From Chlorobiaceae bacterium (GTDB lineage Bacteria > Bacteroidota > Chlorobiia > Chlorobiales > Chlorobiaceae), in contig JAAXWS010000009.1 of the NCBI GenBank assembly GCA_013334865.1, forward strand, positions 1 through 64,000: a DNA stretch of 64,000 bases, in the 5' to 3' direction. The notes below the pieces were generated by a model. It worked only from the letters and a program-made list of their open reading frames with translations, had not been told where the DNA came from and made no database searches. The position numbers were made by a program, and so were the translations under genes. Positions 19,867-28,977 of this stretch are shown here, piece by piece; the first letter of the stretch is position 1, and each line of letters opens with the position of its first letter.

Positions 19867-21198
19867 ATGCTGAAAAGCGATATTGTAATCGGACTCGATA
19901 TCGGCACTACGAAAGTATGTGTCGTCGTCGCCGAGAAGGACGACATCGGCAAGCTCAACGTACTGGGCAAGGGCCGTTCGAACTCCGAGGGCCTCCATCG
20001 GGCGACCGTCGTGAACATCAACAAGACCGTCGACGCCATCAGGAAGGCCGTCGCCGATGCGGAGCGCGAGTCGTCGATCAGGATCAAGGGGGTCAACGTC
20101 GGCATCTCCGGCGCCCATGTCCACTGCATCTACAGCAACTCCGAGATCAGCGTCAACCAGTCGGGCATCGTCAACGATTCCGATGTCAAGCGTTTCCTCG
20201 AGAAGGCCAAGACAAACATCCGCTACCTCGACATCGACCACGAGATCATCCATGTCATCCCGCAGGAGTTCATCGTGGACGACCAGGAGGGGGTGCTTGA
20301 CCCGATCGGCATGGCAGGTACGATCATGCGGGGCAGCGCCTACATCGTCGTGGGGCTCCGCACCAAGATCCGCAACATCAGGCAGTGCATCGAAAAGGCC
20401 GGCCTCGAGGTCAGCGCAATGACCTTCGAGCCTGTCGCGTCCGGACTCGCCGTCATGAAGGACAGCGAGAAGAAGAGCGGAGTCGTCGTGATCGACATCG
20501 GCGGCGGCACGACCGAGGTGGCCATCTATATCGACGGGGCGATCCGCTACTCCGAGGTGATCAAGGTCGCCGCGAGCGACGTGACGCACGACGTCGCCTA
20601 CGGCGTCAAGGCCCTCAACGACGTCGCCGAGGAGGTGAAGATCCGTTACGGATGCGCCAGCGCCAAGTCGATGGGCGAGGACGAGGAGATCGTGATCGAC
20701 GGGATCGAGGGGCGGCCGAGCAAATCTTTCCCGAAGAGCTCGCTGACCGTCATCATCGAGGCGCGCATGATGGAGATTTTCGAACTGGCGCGGGATATCG
20801 TCAGGCGCTCCGGCTATTACGAGTACCTGAACGCCGGCGCGATCATCACCGGCGGCGGATCGCTGCTGCCCGGCACCGAGGCGCTTGCAAGGGAGATCAT
20901 GGGCCTCGATGTCAGGATCGGCTATCCCGAAGGGGTTTCCGGCGGCATCAAGGAGTCGATCAACAACCCCATGTACGCCACCGTCATGGGCCTGGTCGCC
21001 CACTCCCTGCAGAACAGCGTCTACCAGGATTACGGCGTGGTCGCTCCGCCGGTCAAGGAGGAGCCCGTCGCTGAACCGGAGCCGGTTCAGGAGCCCGGCC
21101 GAACCAAGGAGCCGTCGAAGCCGAAGATCAGGAACGGAGGCCCCGCCGTCACCGGCAAGTGGGCCGACAAGGTGAAGAAGTTCTGGGACCAGTTATAG
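19867..21198 (+). CDS. ftsA: Cell division protein FtsA
   Basis: This 443-residue actin-family ATPase tethers FtsZ to the membrane. It shows the phosphate-1 loop GLDIGTTKVCVVVAE (about 9-23), the SHS2/1C domain with GVNVGISGAHVHC, phosphate-2 VIDIGGGTTEVAIY, and the adenosine loop ITGGGSLLPG. After a linker rich in Glu/Pro (about 390-425), the C-terminus ends in the amphipathic segment KWADKVKKFWDQL, the expected membrane-targeting helix. It is followed by ftsZ after 39 bp. Confidence 0.96.
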   Translation: MLKSDIVIGLDIGTTKVCVVVAEKDDIGKLNVLGKGRSNSEGLHRATVVNINKTVDAIRKAVADAERESSIRIKGVNVGISGAHVHCIYSNSEISVNQSGIVNDSDVKRFLEKAKTNIRYLDIDHEIIHVIPQEFIVDDQEGVLDPIGMAGTIMRGSAYIVVGLRTKIRNIRQCIEKAGLEVSAMTFEPVASGLAVMKDSEKKSGVVVIDIGGGTTEVAIYIDGAIRYSEVIKVAASDVTHDVAYGVKALNDVAEEVKIRYGCASAKSMGEDEEIVIDGIEGRPSKSFPKSSLTVIIEARMMEIFELARDIVRRSGYYEYLNAGAIITGGGSLLPGTEALAREIMGLDVRIGYPEGVSGGIKESINNPMYATVMGLVAHSLQNSVYQDYGVVAPPVKEEPVAEPEPVQEPGRTKEPSKPKIRNGGPAVTGKWADKVKKFWDQL

Positions 21199-21237
21199 AG
21201 GCATCACAAAAAGGTATGACAAAGAGGAACGCATATC

Positions 21238-22524
21238 ATGGCATTTGAACTTGACCCCGGGCTGTTCGACAGCGACCAGGGGGGCGGCGTCTGCATCAAG
21301 ATCGTCGGTGTCGGGGGCTGTGGCGGCAATGCCGTGAACAACATGATCGACAGGAAAATCAGCGGGACCGAATTCGTCGTTTTCAATACCGACCGCCAGG
21401 CGCTGCTGAACTCAAAGGCGCCCATCAGGGTCCAGATCGGCAAGAAGGCCACCAACGGGCTTGGCGCCGGTGCCGATCCCGCGAAGGGTCGCCAGGCTGC
21501 CGAGGACGACCGCGAGATCATCGCCACGCAGCTCCGCGGCGCGGACCTCGTTTTCATCGCGGCAGGCATGGGCAAAGGCACCGGTACCGGGGCCGCTCCC
21601 GTCGTCGCCTCCATCGCCCGGAACATGGGCATCCTCACCATCGGGGTGATCACCCGCCCGTTCAGTTTCGAGGGCCAGATCAAGGCCCGCATCGCCGACC
21701 ATGGCATCGCCGAGCTCCGCAAGTATATCGATACGCTCATCGTCGTCGAAAACGAGAAGATCCTCAGCATCGCCGAAGAGGGGGTCAGCGCCACCGAAGC
21801 CTACAACATGGCCAACGACGTCCTCTACCGGGCCGTCAAGGGGATCGCCGACATCATTACCCGCCATGGCCACGTCAATGTCGATTTCGCCGACGTCCGG
21901 AGCATCATGCAGGGTGCCGGCGACGCCGTCATGGGCTCCGCCGCCGCCGCCGGCGAGCGCCGTGCGCTCAAGGCCGCGTCCGACGCCATCAACAGCCCGC
22001 TGATGGACGGCGTGTCGGTCCGCGGCGCCAAAGGCGTGCTGGTGAACATCACCGGCGACGTCACCATGCGCGACATGTCCGATGCCATGAACTTCATCGA
22101 AGAGCAGGTCGGCAGCGAGGCGAAGATCATCAACGGCTACGTCGACGAACCGCAGGTCTCGGGCGAGATCCGCGTCACGGTGATCGTCACCGGATTCAAG
22201 CGGAAGGAGCCCGGCGAGGAGCCCCGGCCCACCGTGCAGACCGGAACGAAAGAGCTTCGGTCCACGAGGCCGGCTCCGGTTGCCGGTCCCGTCAGGTCCG
22301 TGCCGCAGGGCGGGTTCCCGGAATCCCCGGTCGAGGACCTCAGGATCCCCGCCTACATCAGGAAAAACATCGCCATCAACGAACCGTCCGAGCTGGCAGG
22401 CGGCAGGGCTTCGACAGGCCCCAGGCTGACCATGGTCATCAGCGACGAAGATGAGCAGATCCGGAAGGACCAGCCCGACACCCCGGCCTACCTCAGGAGG
22501 AAAAGCGGGGCGCCGCTACAGTAA
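21238..22524 (+). CDS. ftsZ: Cell division protein FtsZ
   Basis: A 428-residue tubulin-like GTPase that forms the Z ring. The N-terminal nucleotide loop [13 protein letters not shown] (about 24-36), the tubulin signature [12 protein letters not shown] and the T7-loop region [11 protein letters not shown] are intact, so GTPase polymerisation is expected. The C-terminal domain ends near residue 320 and is followed by an about 100-residue linker with two C-terminal-peptide-like motifs, RIPAYIRKN (369-377) and TPAYLRRK (415-422), where most FtsZ proteins have one. It is the last gene of the dcw cluster; no intrinsic terminator with a T-run was found in the 178 bp after it. Confidence 0.97.
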   Translation: MAFELDPGLFDSDQGGGVCIKIVGVGGCGGNAVNNMIDRKISGTEFVVFNTDRQALLNSKAPIRVQIGKKATNGLGAGADPAKGRQAAEDDREIIATQLRGADLVFIAAGMGKGTGTGAAPVVASIARNMGILTIGVITRPFSFEGQIKARIADHGIAELRKYIDTLIVVENEKILSIAEEGVSATEAYNMANDVLYRAVKGIADIITRHGHVNVDFADVRSIMQGAGDAVMGSAAAAGERRALKAASDAINSPLMDGVSVRGAKGVLVNITGDVTMRDMSDAMNFIEEQVGSEAKIINGYVDEPQVSGEIRVTVIVTGFKRKEPGEEPRPTVQTGTKELRSTRPAPVAGPVRSVPQGGFPESPVEDLRIPAYIRKNIAINEPSELAGGRASTGPRLTMVISDEDEQIRKDQPDTPAYLRRKSGAPLQ

Positions 22525-22702
22525 GCATTTGTTCTGACTGCGGGGCCCCGGCACCCGGAAAACTCCCGGTAGCCCCTCCCGCCGTAATCCTTGTTCCTTG
22601 ACTCTGCAGCTGCCGGTAGTGGACTGTTCTGGGGCTGTTTCGCCAGGCGAACCTCCGGAGTCCGGGGTGCCGGCGCGAACCGTTCACCATAAGGAGTGTT
22701 TC

Positions 22703-23995
22703 ATGCGTTATCGGATGATATCGGCGGAAGAGGCTGTCATGGCCATCAAATCGGGCGATCGGGTGTTTCTCCAGACGGCGGCGGCAACCCCCGCGAGGCT
22801 CGTCAACGCCATGGTCGGCAGGGCACCGTCCGTTAAGAATGTCGAGATCGTGAGCCTGCATACCGAGGGGGGCGCCCCGTACGTCCGGCCTGAATATCAG
22901 GAAAGTTTCCGCCTCAATGCCTTCTTCGTCGGCAAGAACGTCCGCTCGGCCGTCCAGTGTGGCGATGCCGACGCCATCCCGATCTTCCTGAGCGACGTCC
23001 CGTCGATGTTCTACAACGACATCATGCCGCTTGACGTCGCCCTGGTGCACGTCTCTCCCCCCGATCGCCACGGATTCTGCTCGCTCGGCGTTTCCGTCGA
23101 CGTCACCCGTGCCGCCGTCCATACCGCAAGGCACGTGATCGCCCAGGTCAATCCCCACATGCCCCGTACGCACGGCGAGGGGCTCCTCCACGTCAGCAAG
23201 ATCAGCTCCCTCGTCGAGGTGGACGAGCCGTTGCCGGAGTTCCCTCCGCACGAGCTCAGCGATGCCGAGCGCCGGATCGGCGAGTATATCGCCTCCATCG
23301 TCGAAGACGGGGCGACCTTGCAGATGGGCATCGGGGCAATCCCTGATGCGACCCTTGCCGCGCTCGGCGGGCACAAGGACCTCGGGGTCCACTCCGAGAT
23401 GTTCTCCGACGGCGTGGTCGACCTGGTCGAAAAAGGCGTCATCACCGGGCGCTACAAGAAGACGCACAACGAGATCATCGTGGCCAGTTTCCTTATGGGC
23501 TCGCGGAAGCTCTACGATTTCGTCGACGACAACCCGCTGGTGGAGATGTTCCCTTCCGACTACATCAACGATACCCGTGAGATCAGGAAGAACCCCAAGG
23601 TCGTCGCCATCAACAGCGCCATCGAGATCGACATGACCGGCCAGGTTTGCGCCGACACCATCGGCACCCGTCATTTCTCGGGCGTCGGCGGCCAGATGGA
23701 CTTCATCCGCGGGGCGGCACTCTCCCCCGGCGGAAAGCCGATCATCGCGCTGCCCTCTGTCACCGCAAGGGGCGAGTCGCGGATCGTGCCGCAGCTCAGG
23801 CCCGGGGCCGGCGTGGTCACCACCCGCGCCCACGTGCAGTACGTCGTCACCGAGTACGGCATCGTCAACCTCTTCGGCAAGAACTTCCGTCAGCGGATCG
23901 ATGCCATGGCCAGCATCGCGCACCCCGATTTCAGGGAGGAGATCCTTCGAAAGGGGCATGACCTTTACGGAAAGAAGAGCCTCTGCCCCGAATGA
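22703..23995 (+). CDS. Acetyl-CoA hydrolase/CoA-transferase family protein
   Basis: A 430-residue protein of the acetyl-CoA hydrolase/4-hydroxybutyrate CoA-transferase family (two CoA-transferase folds in tandem). Visible blocks are SGDRVFLQTAAATP at the N-terminus, VSPPDRHGFCSLG, LQMGIGAIPDA and the second-half VVTEYGIVNLFGK, close to the expected catalytic Glu region. Members exchange CoA between acetate and another acid or hydrolyse acyl-CoA; which reaction applies here cannot be told from sequence alone. ATG 22703 is preceded by AAGGAG. The 178 bp between ftsZ and this gene contain no recognisable gene or clear terminator. Confidence 0.85.
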   Translation: MRYRMISAEEAVMAIKSGDRVFLQTAAATPARLVNAMVGRAPSVKNVEIVSLHTEGGAPYVRPEYQESFRLNAFFVGKNVRSAVQCGDADAIPIFLSDVPSMFYNDIMPLDVALVHVSPPDRHGFCSLGVSVDVTRAAVHTARHVIAQVNPHMPRTHGEGLLHVSKISSLVEVDEPLPEFPPHELSDAERRIGEYIASIVEDGATLQMGIGAIPDATLAALGGHKDLGVHSEMFSDGVVDLVEKGVITGRYKKTHNEIIVASFLMGSRKLYDFVDDNPLVEMFPSDYINDTREIRKNPKVVAINSAIEIDMTGQVCADTIGTRHFSGVGGQMDFIRGAALSPGGKPIIALPSVTARGESRIVPQLRPGAGVVTTRAHVQYVVTEYGIVNLFGKNFRQRIDAMASIAHPDFREEILRKGHDLYGKKSLCPE

Positions 23996-24120
23996 CCCCG
24001 GGGTTTTCCGGGGAGCCGTATTGACTGCTCCCCGGAAATGGCGATATTTCGATATTGAGGCTGTGCATCCCATGCCGCCCCTGCCCTCCAGCAGGGGAGG
24101 CGAACCAAAGGAGGTTTGCC

Positions 24121-24330
24121 ATGTTATCGAGCCTTTCGAAGCTCACCCCCGACCAGGTCGAGGAGATCCGCTCCCTCGAGCAGAAGCTGGGCAAGACCCT
24201 GCTCTCTTTTTCCGGCTACGACGTCGCCCCTGATGACCTTTCGCCCGAAGAACTCGCCATGCTCAAGGCGCTCGAGGAGAAGCTCGGCACGATGCTCGTC
24301 GCCGTCCGCGGGATCAGCGGCAAGCCCTGA
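24121..24330 (+). CDS. Small conserved-looking hypothetical protein (69 aa)
   Basis: A 69-residue acidic, helix-rich protein with a very strong ribosome site (AAAGGAGG, 7 bases before ATG). It contains LTPDQVEEIRSLEQKL and, later, LSPEELAMLKALEEKL, so it appears to be an internal duplication of a helix with the pattern L(T/S)P(D/E)(Q/E)...L..LE.KLG, separated by about 32 residues. No signal peptide or membrane segment is present. It lies 125 bp after the CoA-transferase gene and its 3' end overlaps the convergent pgeF by 17 bp. I do not recognise a named family; function unknown. Confidence 0.75.
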   Translation: MLSSLSKLTPDQVEEIRSLEQKLGKTLLSFSGYDVAPDDLSPEELAMLKALEEKLGTMLVAVRGISGKP

Positions 24331-25084
24331 CGCCGATGATGCTGAGCATTCGGCCGGTGCGGCCGTGGTCGCGGCGGTAGGAGAAGAAGAGATCCCGGTC
24401 CCCCGATGAGCACAGGGGAGAGCATTCGATCTGGCAGGCAGGGACCCCGGCTTCGAGGAGCTGGTCCCGGTTGGCGGCAGAGAGGTCGAGCAGGGACTTT
24501 GTCTCCCCGCCGGGTGAGGGCTTCAGGTATCGCTCGTCGAACCTCCCGGCGATCTCGGCCCCGATCTCGTAGTTTTCCCCGGAGATTCCGGTGCCCACCC
24601 AGGCGGTGCAGGCGTCAGGCCTGGTCCCGAACTCCTTGGCCATTGCTCTGAGCGTTTTTATCACGATCTGCCCGACAGTGCCCTGCCAGCCGGCGTGGAC
24701 AGCTCCCGAGGCCCGGTGTTCCGGGTCGTGGATGAGCACGGGGTAGCAGTCGGCGGTGCCGATGGCGAGGTAGATGCCGGGGGCATCGGTGATGAGGGCG
24801 TCGAAGCCCTCGACGTGGCCGGGTCGGTGGATCCTGCACACCTCCGTCCCGTGGACCTGTCTTGTGAGGATGAGGGATTCGACGGGGATACCGAGACGGG
24901 AGCAGAGCCTCCGGTGGTTCTCCTTGACATTCGCCGGGTCGTCGTCGGTGTTCAGCCCGAGGTTGAGCGAGTCGAACGGCGGGGCGCTGACTCCGCCTTT
25001 GCGTGAGCTCTGGACGGCGACAAGTCCGGGGAAACTGCGGAAGATCTCCGGCGCTAGCAGAAGGGGATGTTCCTTGTTGGCCAT
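24314..25084 (-). CDS. pgeF: Polyphenol oxidase/YlmD-type purine nucleoside phosphorylase-like protein PgeF
   Basis: A 256-residue DUF152 protein. The zinc site His-Cys-His is visible in RQVHG, GTADCYPVLI and GAVHAGWQGT. The family was annotated as laccase; members have also been shown to act as purine nucleoside phosphorylases/adenosine deaminases, and E. coli YfiH (PgeF) edits mis-incorporated Ser in peptidoglycan precursors. The start at 25084 (MANKEHP) is chosen since homology begins soon after; 25159 is also in frame. It is divergent from galE across 132 bp and convergent with the 69-residue gene. Confidence 0.88.
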   Translation of the reverse strand: MANKEHPLLLAPEIFRSFPGLVAVQSSRKGGVSAPPFDSLNLGLNTDDDPANVKENHRRLCSRLGIPVESLILTRQVHGTEVCRIHRPGHVEGFDALITDAPGIYLAIGTADCYPVLIHDPEHRASGAVHAGWQGTVGQIVIKTLRAMAKEFGTRPDACTAWVGTGISGENYEIGAEIAGRFDERYLKPSPGGETKSLLDLSAANRDQLLEAGVPACQIECSPLCSSGDRDLFFSYRRDHGRTGRMLSIIGVRACR

Positions 25085-25216
25085 AGGGGTGGTGTTTGGG
25101 GGAAGATAAGAAAGAATGATGAGTGATGACGTAGGGATTCGTGATGGGTTGCGTGTCACGTGTTACGCATGGATGTGTTATCTTTCACCACAAACAACGA
25201 TACGACGGGAGCAGAC

Positions 25217-26206
25217 ATGAAGATACTTGTCATCGGTGGGGCCGGCTACATCGGCAGCCATGTCACGAGGGAGTTCCTCGACCGGGGATATGAGGTCACG
25301 GTGTTCGACAACCTTTCGACCGGGCGCGAGGAGAACCTTTTCAAAGAGGCCGGATTCGTCCGGGGCGACATCCTCTGCGAAGCTGAGCTCACAGGGGTGA
25401 TGCGGCGCGGGTTTGACGGGTGCGTGCACCTGGCGGCACTCAAGGCCGCAGGTGTCTCCATGCAGCGGCCGGAGGAGTACTCCGTCACCAACCTGTGCGG
25501 CACGATAGCGGTGCTTAACCAGGCGGCGAACAACGGGATCCGCTGCCTGCTGTTCTCGTCGTCGGCAGCCATCTTCGGCAGTCCGAAGTACCTGCCGATC
25601 GACGAGGAGCACCCGAAGGAGCCGGAGAACTACTACGGGTTCACCAAGCTCGAGGTCGAGCGTATCCTGGAGTGGTACGACCGACTGAAGGGCCTCCGGT
25701 TCGCGGCGGTACGCTATTTCAATGCCGCGGGTTATGATGTCGCAGGACGTATCCGCGGCCTCGAGCGCAACCCTGAAAACCTCCTGCCGATCGTCATGGA
25801 GGCGGCGCTCGGCGTCAGGGAGGGGTTGACCGTGTTCGGCGACGACTACCCGACCAGGGACGGCAGCTGCATCCGCGACTACGTGCATGTGGGCGACCTC
25901 GCTGTCGCGCATGTCTCGGCCTTCGAGTACGTCGTGAAGCACGGCAGGAGCCTGTCGGTCAACCTCGGCAGCGAAACAGGGGTCTCTGTACTCGAGATGA
26001 TCGGGCATGCGCGCCGGTTGACCGGAAGGCCGATCCCGGCAACCATCGGCCCGAGGCGGGTCGGGGATCCGGCGAACCTCGTCGCGTCGTCTTCGAAGGC
26101 TCGCGAGCTGCTTGGCTGGGTTCCCAGGTACAGCAGTGCGGAGACGCTCGTCGAATCGACCTGGAACGTCTACCGGCGTGTGTTCGAGGAGAAGGGGCAG
26201 CTGTGA
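25217..26206 (+). CDS. galE: UDP-glucose 4-epimerase
   Basis: A 329-residue extended short-chain dehydrogenase/epimerase that interconverts UDP-glucose and UDP-galactose with bound NAD. Visible are the NAD loop GGAGYIGSHV (about residues 7-16), the catalytic region FSSSAAIFG and YYGFTK (Tyr and Lys of the YxxxK motif), and VRYFNAAG. ATG 25217 is chosen because the Rossmann motif starts seven residues later. It precedes the ATPase genes by 52 bp on the same strand, so read-through is possible. It probably supplies galactose for envelope glycans. Confidence 0.93.
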   Translation: MKILVIGGAGYIGSHVTREFLDRGYEVTVFDNLSTGREENLFKEAGFVRGDILCEAELTGVMRRGFDGCVHLAALKAAGVSMQRPEEYSVTNLCGTIAVLNQAANNGIRCLLFSSSAAIFGSPKYLPIDEEHPKEPENYYGFTKLEVERILEWYDRLKGLRFAAVRYFNAAGYDVAGRIRGLERNPENLLPIVMEAALGVREGLTVFGDDYPTRDGSCIRDYVHVGDLAVAHVSAFEYVVKHGRSLSVNLGSETGVSVLEMIGHARRLTGRPIPATIGPRRVGDPANLVASSSKARELLGWVPRYSSAETLVESTWNVYRRVFEEKGQL

Positions 26207-26258
26207 ACGTCAAGCATCGGCAGTCCCGCGCGCAACGTTTCGGTGAAGGAGGCTCATC

Positions 26259-26531
26259 ATGTTAGGCAATGACGGGAAAAAGGATAAATTCACAGACCAG
26301 TTCGGACGGTCCAACAGGGAGCTGTCCGACTACTTCGGCATCGGCGTGCAGATCGCGGCCAGCTTCGTATTTTTCGTGTTCCTCGGCTACTGGGCCGACA
26401 CGAAGTTCGGTACGTCACCGCTGCTGCTGCTTGCCGGGGTGCTGGTGGGCATGGTCGGCATGGGCCTGGTGCTCATGAAAACCGTGCGGAAAGCGAACCG
26501 GGAGCACGATGGGCGATCCCGGGACAATTGA
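26259..26531 (+). CDS. atpZ: AtpZ/AtpI-type small membrane protein of the ATP synthase operon
   Basis: A 90-residue protein with two transmembrane helices (about 27-45 and 52-71) connected by a short loop containing GYWADTKFGTSP, the AtpZ/F0F1-ATPase subunit signature. AtpZ/AtpI proteins are Mg channel or c-ring assembly factors of F-type ATPases and are not part of the finished enzyme. A strong GAAGGAGG precedes ATG 26259. It opens the atp operon. Confidence 0.85.
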   Translation: MLGNDGKKDKFTDQFGRSNRELSDYFGIGVQIAASFVFFVFLGYWADTKFGTSPLLLLAGVLVGMVGMGLVLMKTVRKANREHDGRSRDN

Positions 26532-26557
26532 AACTTCCAAAAGAAGGTTAGAGTGAT

Positions 26558-26953
26558 ATGAAGCCGTTGTTTGATTTTCTGGTAAAGTTATTTATCTTGT
26601 CCGTCATTTTATGGGGGGTGATCTACTGGGGATATACGAAATATCCTGTCGACCTGCCGTCCGTTTTTACGGCGTGGGTCATGGTCACCGTCAATGCCCT
26701 CGTCGGGTATCTGCTCTTTGAATATGCATTCGACAAGGAATCCCGGGTGTTCACCCTGGTCGTTTTCGGTGGCGTGGCGATGAGGCTCCTGCTCATCATG
26801 GCCCTCGTGCTCGTCATCAACCTGCTCCATCTGGTCAGGCCGATCGACTTTGCGGTATCATTCATCTCCTTTTACTGCATTTACCTGGTCGTCGAGATTC
26901 TCGGCTACCAGAAGAAGAATCAACTGAAAAAAAACGCTGCAAGAAACGGATAA
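26558..26953 (+). CDS. Small polytopic membrane protein, AtpI-like by position
   Basis: A 131-residue protein with four predicted transmembrane helices (about 8-27, 35-54, 64-85, 93-115) and a short Lys-rich cytoplasmic tail. It lies between atpZ and atpB, the place where AtpI/UncI proteins are encoded in many atp operons, and has a similar size and topology; I see no diagnostic motif. A role in ATP synthase assembly is inferred only from context. GAAGG precedes ATG 26558 by a normal distance, and atpB begins 5 bp after its stop. Confidence 0.75.
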   Translation: MKPLFDFLVKLFILSVILWGVIYWGYTKYPVDLPSVFTAWVMVTVNALVGYLLFEYAFDKESRVFTLVVFGGVAMRLLLIMALVLVINLLHLVRPIDFAVSFISFYCIYLVVEILGYQKKNQLKKNAARNG

Positions 26954-26958
26954 TCGTT

Positions 26959-27999
26959 ATGCGAGTTAAAGCGATTTCAAGAATCCTGGCACTGGTCGTG
27001 CCTGTCCTCCTGAGCCTGAACAGCCATGTGTTCGCTGTCACCAGCCAGGACGAGGCCACGGTCCGGGAGACCGCAACCGCAGCGGCGCCGGCAGCACCGG
27101 CAACCGTGGCTGCCCCCGAGGCAGCAGCCCCTGCCGAGGCGACCGCCCACGAAGCCGAAGGCGAGGAGAAGCCCGGCGACGTGATCATGCACCATATCCT
27201 CGACAACAAGATCTACCCGATCGAACCGTTCGGCGAGATCCACCTCCCTGAAATCGCCGTCAAGCCTTTCGGCATCGATATCTCGGTCACCAAGCACGTC
27301 GTGATGGTCTGGCTTGCCTGTGCAGTGCTCCTGGTCGTCGGACTCGCCGTCGGCGCCAGCTTCAAGAGCCTCTCTTCGAAGCAGTCTCCGAAGGGGATGG
27401 CCAACGTCATCGAGGCCCTCATCGATTTCATCAGGACCGACGTGGCCAAGTCGAATATCGGCCACGGCTACGAGAAGTTCGTACCGTTCCTCGTGACGGT
27501 CTTCTTCTTTATCCTGATCTGTAACCTTCTCGGTCTGATTCCGTACGGCGCGACCGCCACGGGCAACATCAACGTCACCCTGACGCTCGCCCTGTTTACC
27601 TTCGTGATCACCCAGGCGGCAGCCTTCAAGGCCCAGGGCGTCGTCGGCTACGCCAAGCACCTGACCGCAGGCACCCACTGGTCGCTCTGGATCATCATGG
27701 TGCCGATCGAGCTCATCGGGCAGTTCACCAAGCCGTTCGCGCTCACCATCCGACTTTTTGCGAACATGACTGCCGGTCACATCATCATCTACAGCCTGAT
27801 CTTCATCGCCTTCATCCTGAAGAGCTACGTTGTCGCCATGGCTGTTTCGGTGCCGTTCGCGATCTTCATCTACCTCCTCGAGCTGTTCGTCGCCTTCCTG
27901 CAGGCATTCGTCTTCACGATGCTTTCCGCCCTGTTCATCGGGCTTGCGACCGCTCACGAGGGGCATGACGACCACGCCGTGGAAGGGGCCCATCACTGA
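26959..27999 (+). CDS. atpB: F1Fo ATP synthase subunit a
   Basis: A 346-residue Fo subunit a, the stator half of the proton channel. The essential arginine is Arg265 in [13 protein letters not shown], equivalent to E. coli aR210, and the C-terminal helix pair follows. The protein is longer than E. coli subunit a (271): it begins with a signal-peptide-like hydrophobic stretch (1-26) and then an Ala/Glu/Pro-rich segment (27-75), probably periplasmic. It is 126 bp upstream of atpE. The spacer is AT-rich with respect to the neighbourhood. Confidence 0.95.
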   Translation: MRVKAISRILALVVPVLLSLNSHVFAVTSQDEATVRETATAAAPAAPATVAAPEAAAPAEATAHEAEGEEKPGDVIMHHILDNKIYPIEPFGEIHLPEIAVKPFGIDISVTKHVVMVWLACAVLLVVGLAVGASFKSLSSKQSPKGMANVIEALIDFIRTDVAKSNIGHGYEKFVPFLVTVFFFILICNLLGLIPYGATATGNINVTLTLALFTFVITQAAAFKAQGVVGYAKHLTAGTHWSLWIIMVPIELIGQFTKPFALTIRLFANMTAGHIIIYSLIFIAFILKSYVVAMAVSVPFAIFIYLLELFVAFLQAFVFTMLSALFIGLATAHEGHDDHAVEGAHH

Positions 28000-28126
28000 G
28001 ATGGCCGTGCATGGCTGAGGAATTGAAAAAGAAATCGTATTTTATAAGTTTACTGGCTATTTTTCAGAACCGCTACAAGAGGTAGCATTCGCTTTACTAC
28101 AAACAATAAACGGAGGCAATTCAAAG

Positions 28127-28348
28127 ATGGAAGGTTTGGGTTATTTAGGTGCCGGCATCGGCGCCGGTCTGGCAGTTATCGGCGCTGGTCTTGGTATCGG
28201 CAACATCGCTGCTTCCGCAGCAGAAGGTACGGCCCGTCAGCCTGAAGCTACGTCCGATATCCGCACCACCATGATCATTGCAGCAGCTCTTATCGAAGGT
28301 GTTGCTCTGTTCGGTGAGGTTATCTGCGTTCTTCTCGCCCTGAAGTAA
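28127..28348 (+). CDS. atpE: F1Fo ATP synthase subunit c
   Basis: This 73-residue hairpin of two hydrophobic helices joined by the polar loop ARQPEA (37-42) forms the rotor ring. The ion-carrying carboxylate is Glu57 in ALIEGVALFGE. The positions that hold Gln and Ser in Na-dependent rings are Ile24 and Gly58 here, so proton coupling is predicted. CGGAGG precedes ATG 28127, with an AT-rich leader that resembles translational enhancers of atpE in other bacteria. A perfect 10-bp terminator hairpin follows at 28371. Confidence 0.96.
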   Translation: MEGLGYLGAGIGAGLAVIGAGLGIGNIAASAAEGTARQPEATSDIRTTMIIAAALIEGVALFGEVICVLLALK

Positions 28349-28370
28349 TGCACTTCTGCCATAGCTTACT

Positions 28371-28410
28371 CCGTCTGCAGTATCGTTGAGAAACTGCAGA
28401 CGGTTTTTTT
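28371..28410 (+). terminator. Intrinsic terminator between atpE and atpF
   Basis: CCGTCTGCAG (28371-28380) pairs perfectly with CTGCAGACGG (28394-28403) across a 13-base loop and is followed by seven T (28404-28410). It lies 22 bp after the atpE stop and 24 bp before atpF, inside the atp operon. Partial termination would give more subunit c mRNA than subunits b and delta. Confidence 0.85.
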
Positions 28411-28434
28411 CAATCTGATTAAAGAACAGCGTTC

Positions 28435-28962
28435 ATGCTTACGTCAGGGATCATTCTGCTCGAGGGCGGTCTCCTCAATCCCAATCCGGGACTTATCTTC
28501 TGGACCGCTATCTCTTTCCTCATCGTGATGCTCATCCTGAGCAAATTTGCATGGGGCCCGATCGTTTCGATGCTCGAGGAGCGGGAGAAAGGTATCCAGT
28601 CGGCGATCGATCGCGCACACTCCGCCAAGGATGAGGCCGAGACGATCCTGAAGAAAAACAAGGAGCTGCTGGCCAAGGCTGATGCCGAAGCCGACCGTAT
28701 CGTCAGGGAAGGCAAGGAGTATGCCGACAAGGTCCGCTCGGAGCTTACCGAAAAAGCCCAGCAGGAGGCTCAGAAGATGATCGCTGCGGCAAAAGATGAA
28801 ATTGAACAGGAAAAGCGCCGTGCACTCGACGTGCTTCGCAACGAGGTCGCCGACATGGCGGTCAAGGGCGCTGAAAAGATCATCAGGACTGCGCTTGATG
28901 CCGAAAAGCAGAAGGCCGTGGTCGATGACATGATCAAGGAATTAGCCGCATCGCGTAACTGA
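28435..28962 (+). CDS. atpF: F1Fo ATP synthase subunit b
   Basis: A 175-residue peripheral-stalk subunit. An N-terminal transmembrane helix (about 18-38, beginning [12 protein letters not shown]) is followed by a long charged helix (about 45-160) of the coiled-coil dimer that connects Fo to F1 via the delta subunit. The ribosome site upstream is weak (AAAGAAC), compared with the strong sites of atpE and atpZ. Only one b-type gene is present, so a homodimer is likely. It is followed by atpH after 15 bp. Confidence 0.93.
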   Translation: MLTSGIILLEGGLLNPNPGLIFWTAISFLIVMLILSKFAWGPIVSMLEEREKGIQSAIDRAHSAKDEAETILKKNKELLAKADAEADRIVREGKEYADKVRSELTEKAQQEAQKMIAAAKDEIEQEKRRALDVLRNEVADMAVKGAEKIIRTALDAEKQKAVVDDMIKELAASRN

Positions 28963-28977
28963 ATAAACTCCGGAACT

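Noticed and set aside
28011-28085. 24-codon open frame (MAEELKKKSYF...) between atpB and atpE
   Set aside because: No ribosome binding site and too short to judge; the AT-rich stretch is better explained as the atpE leader.
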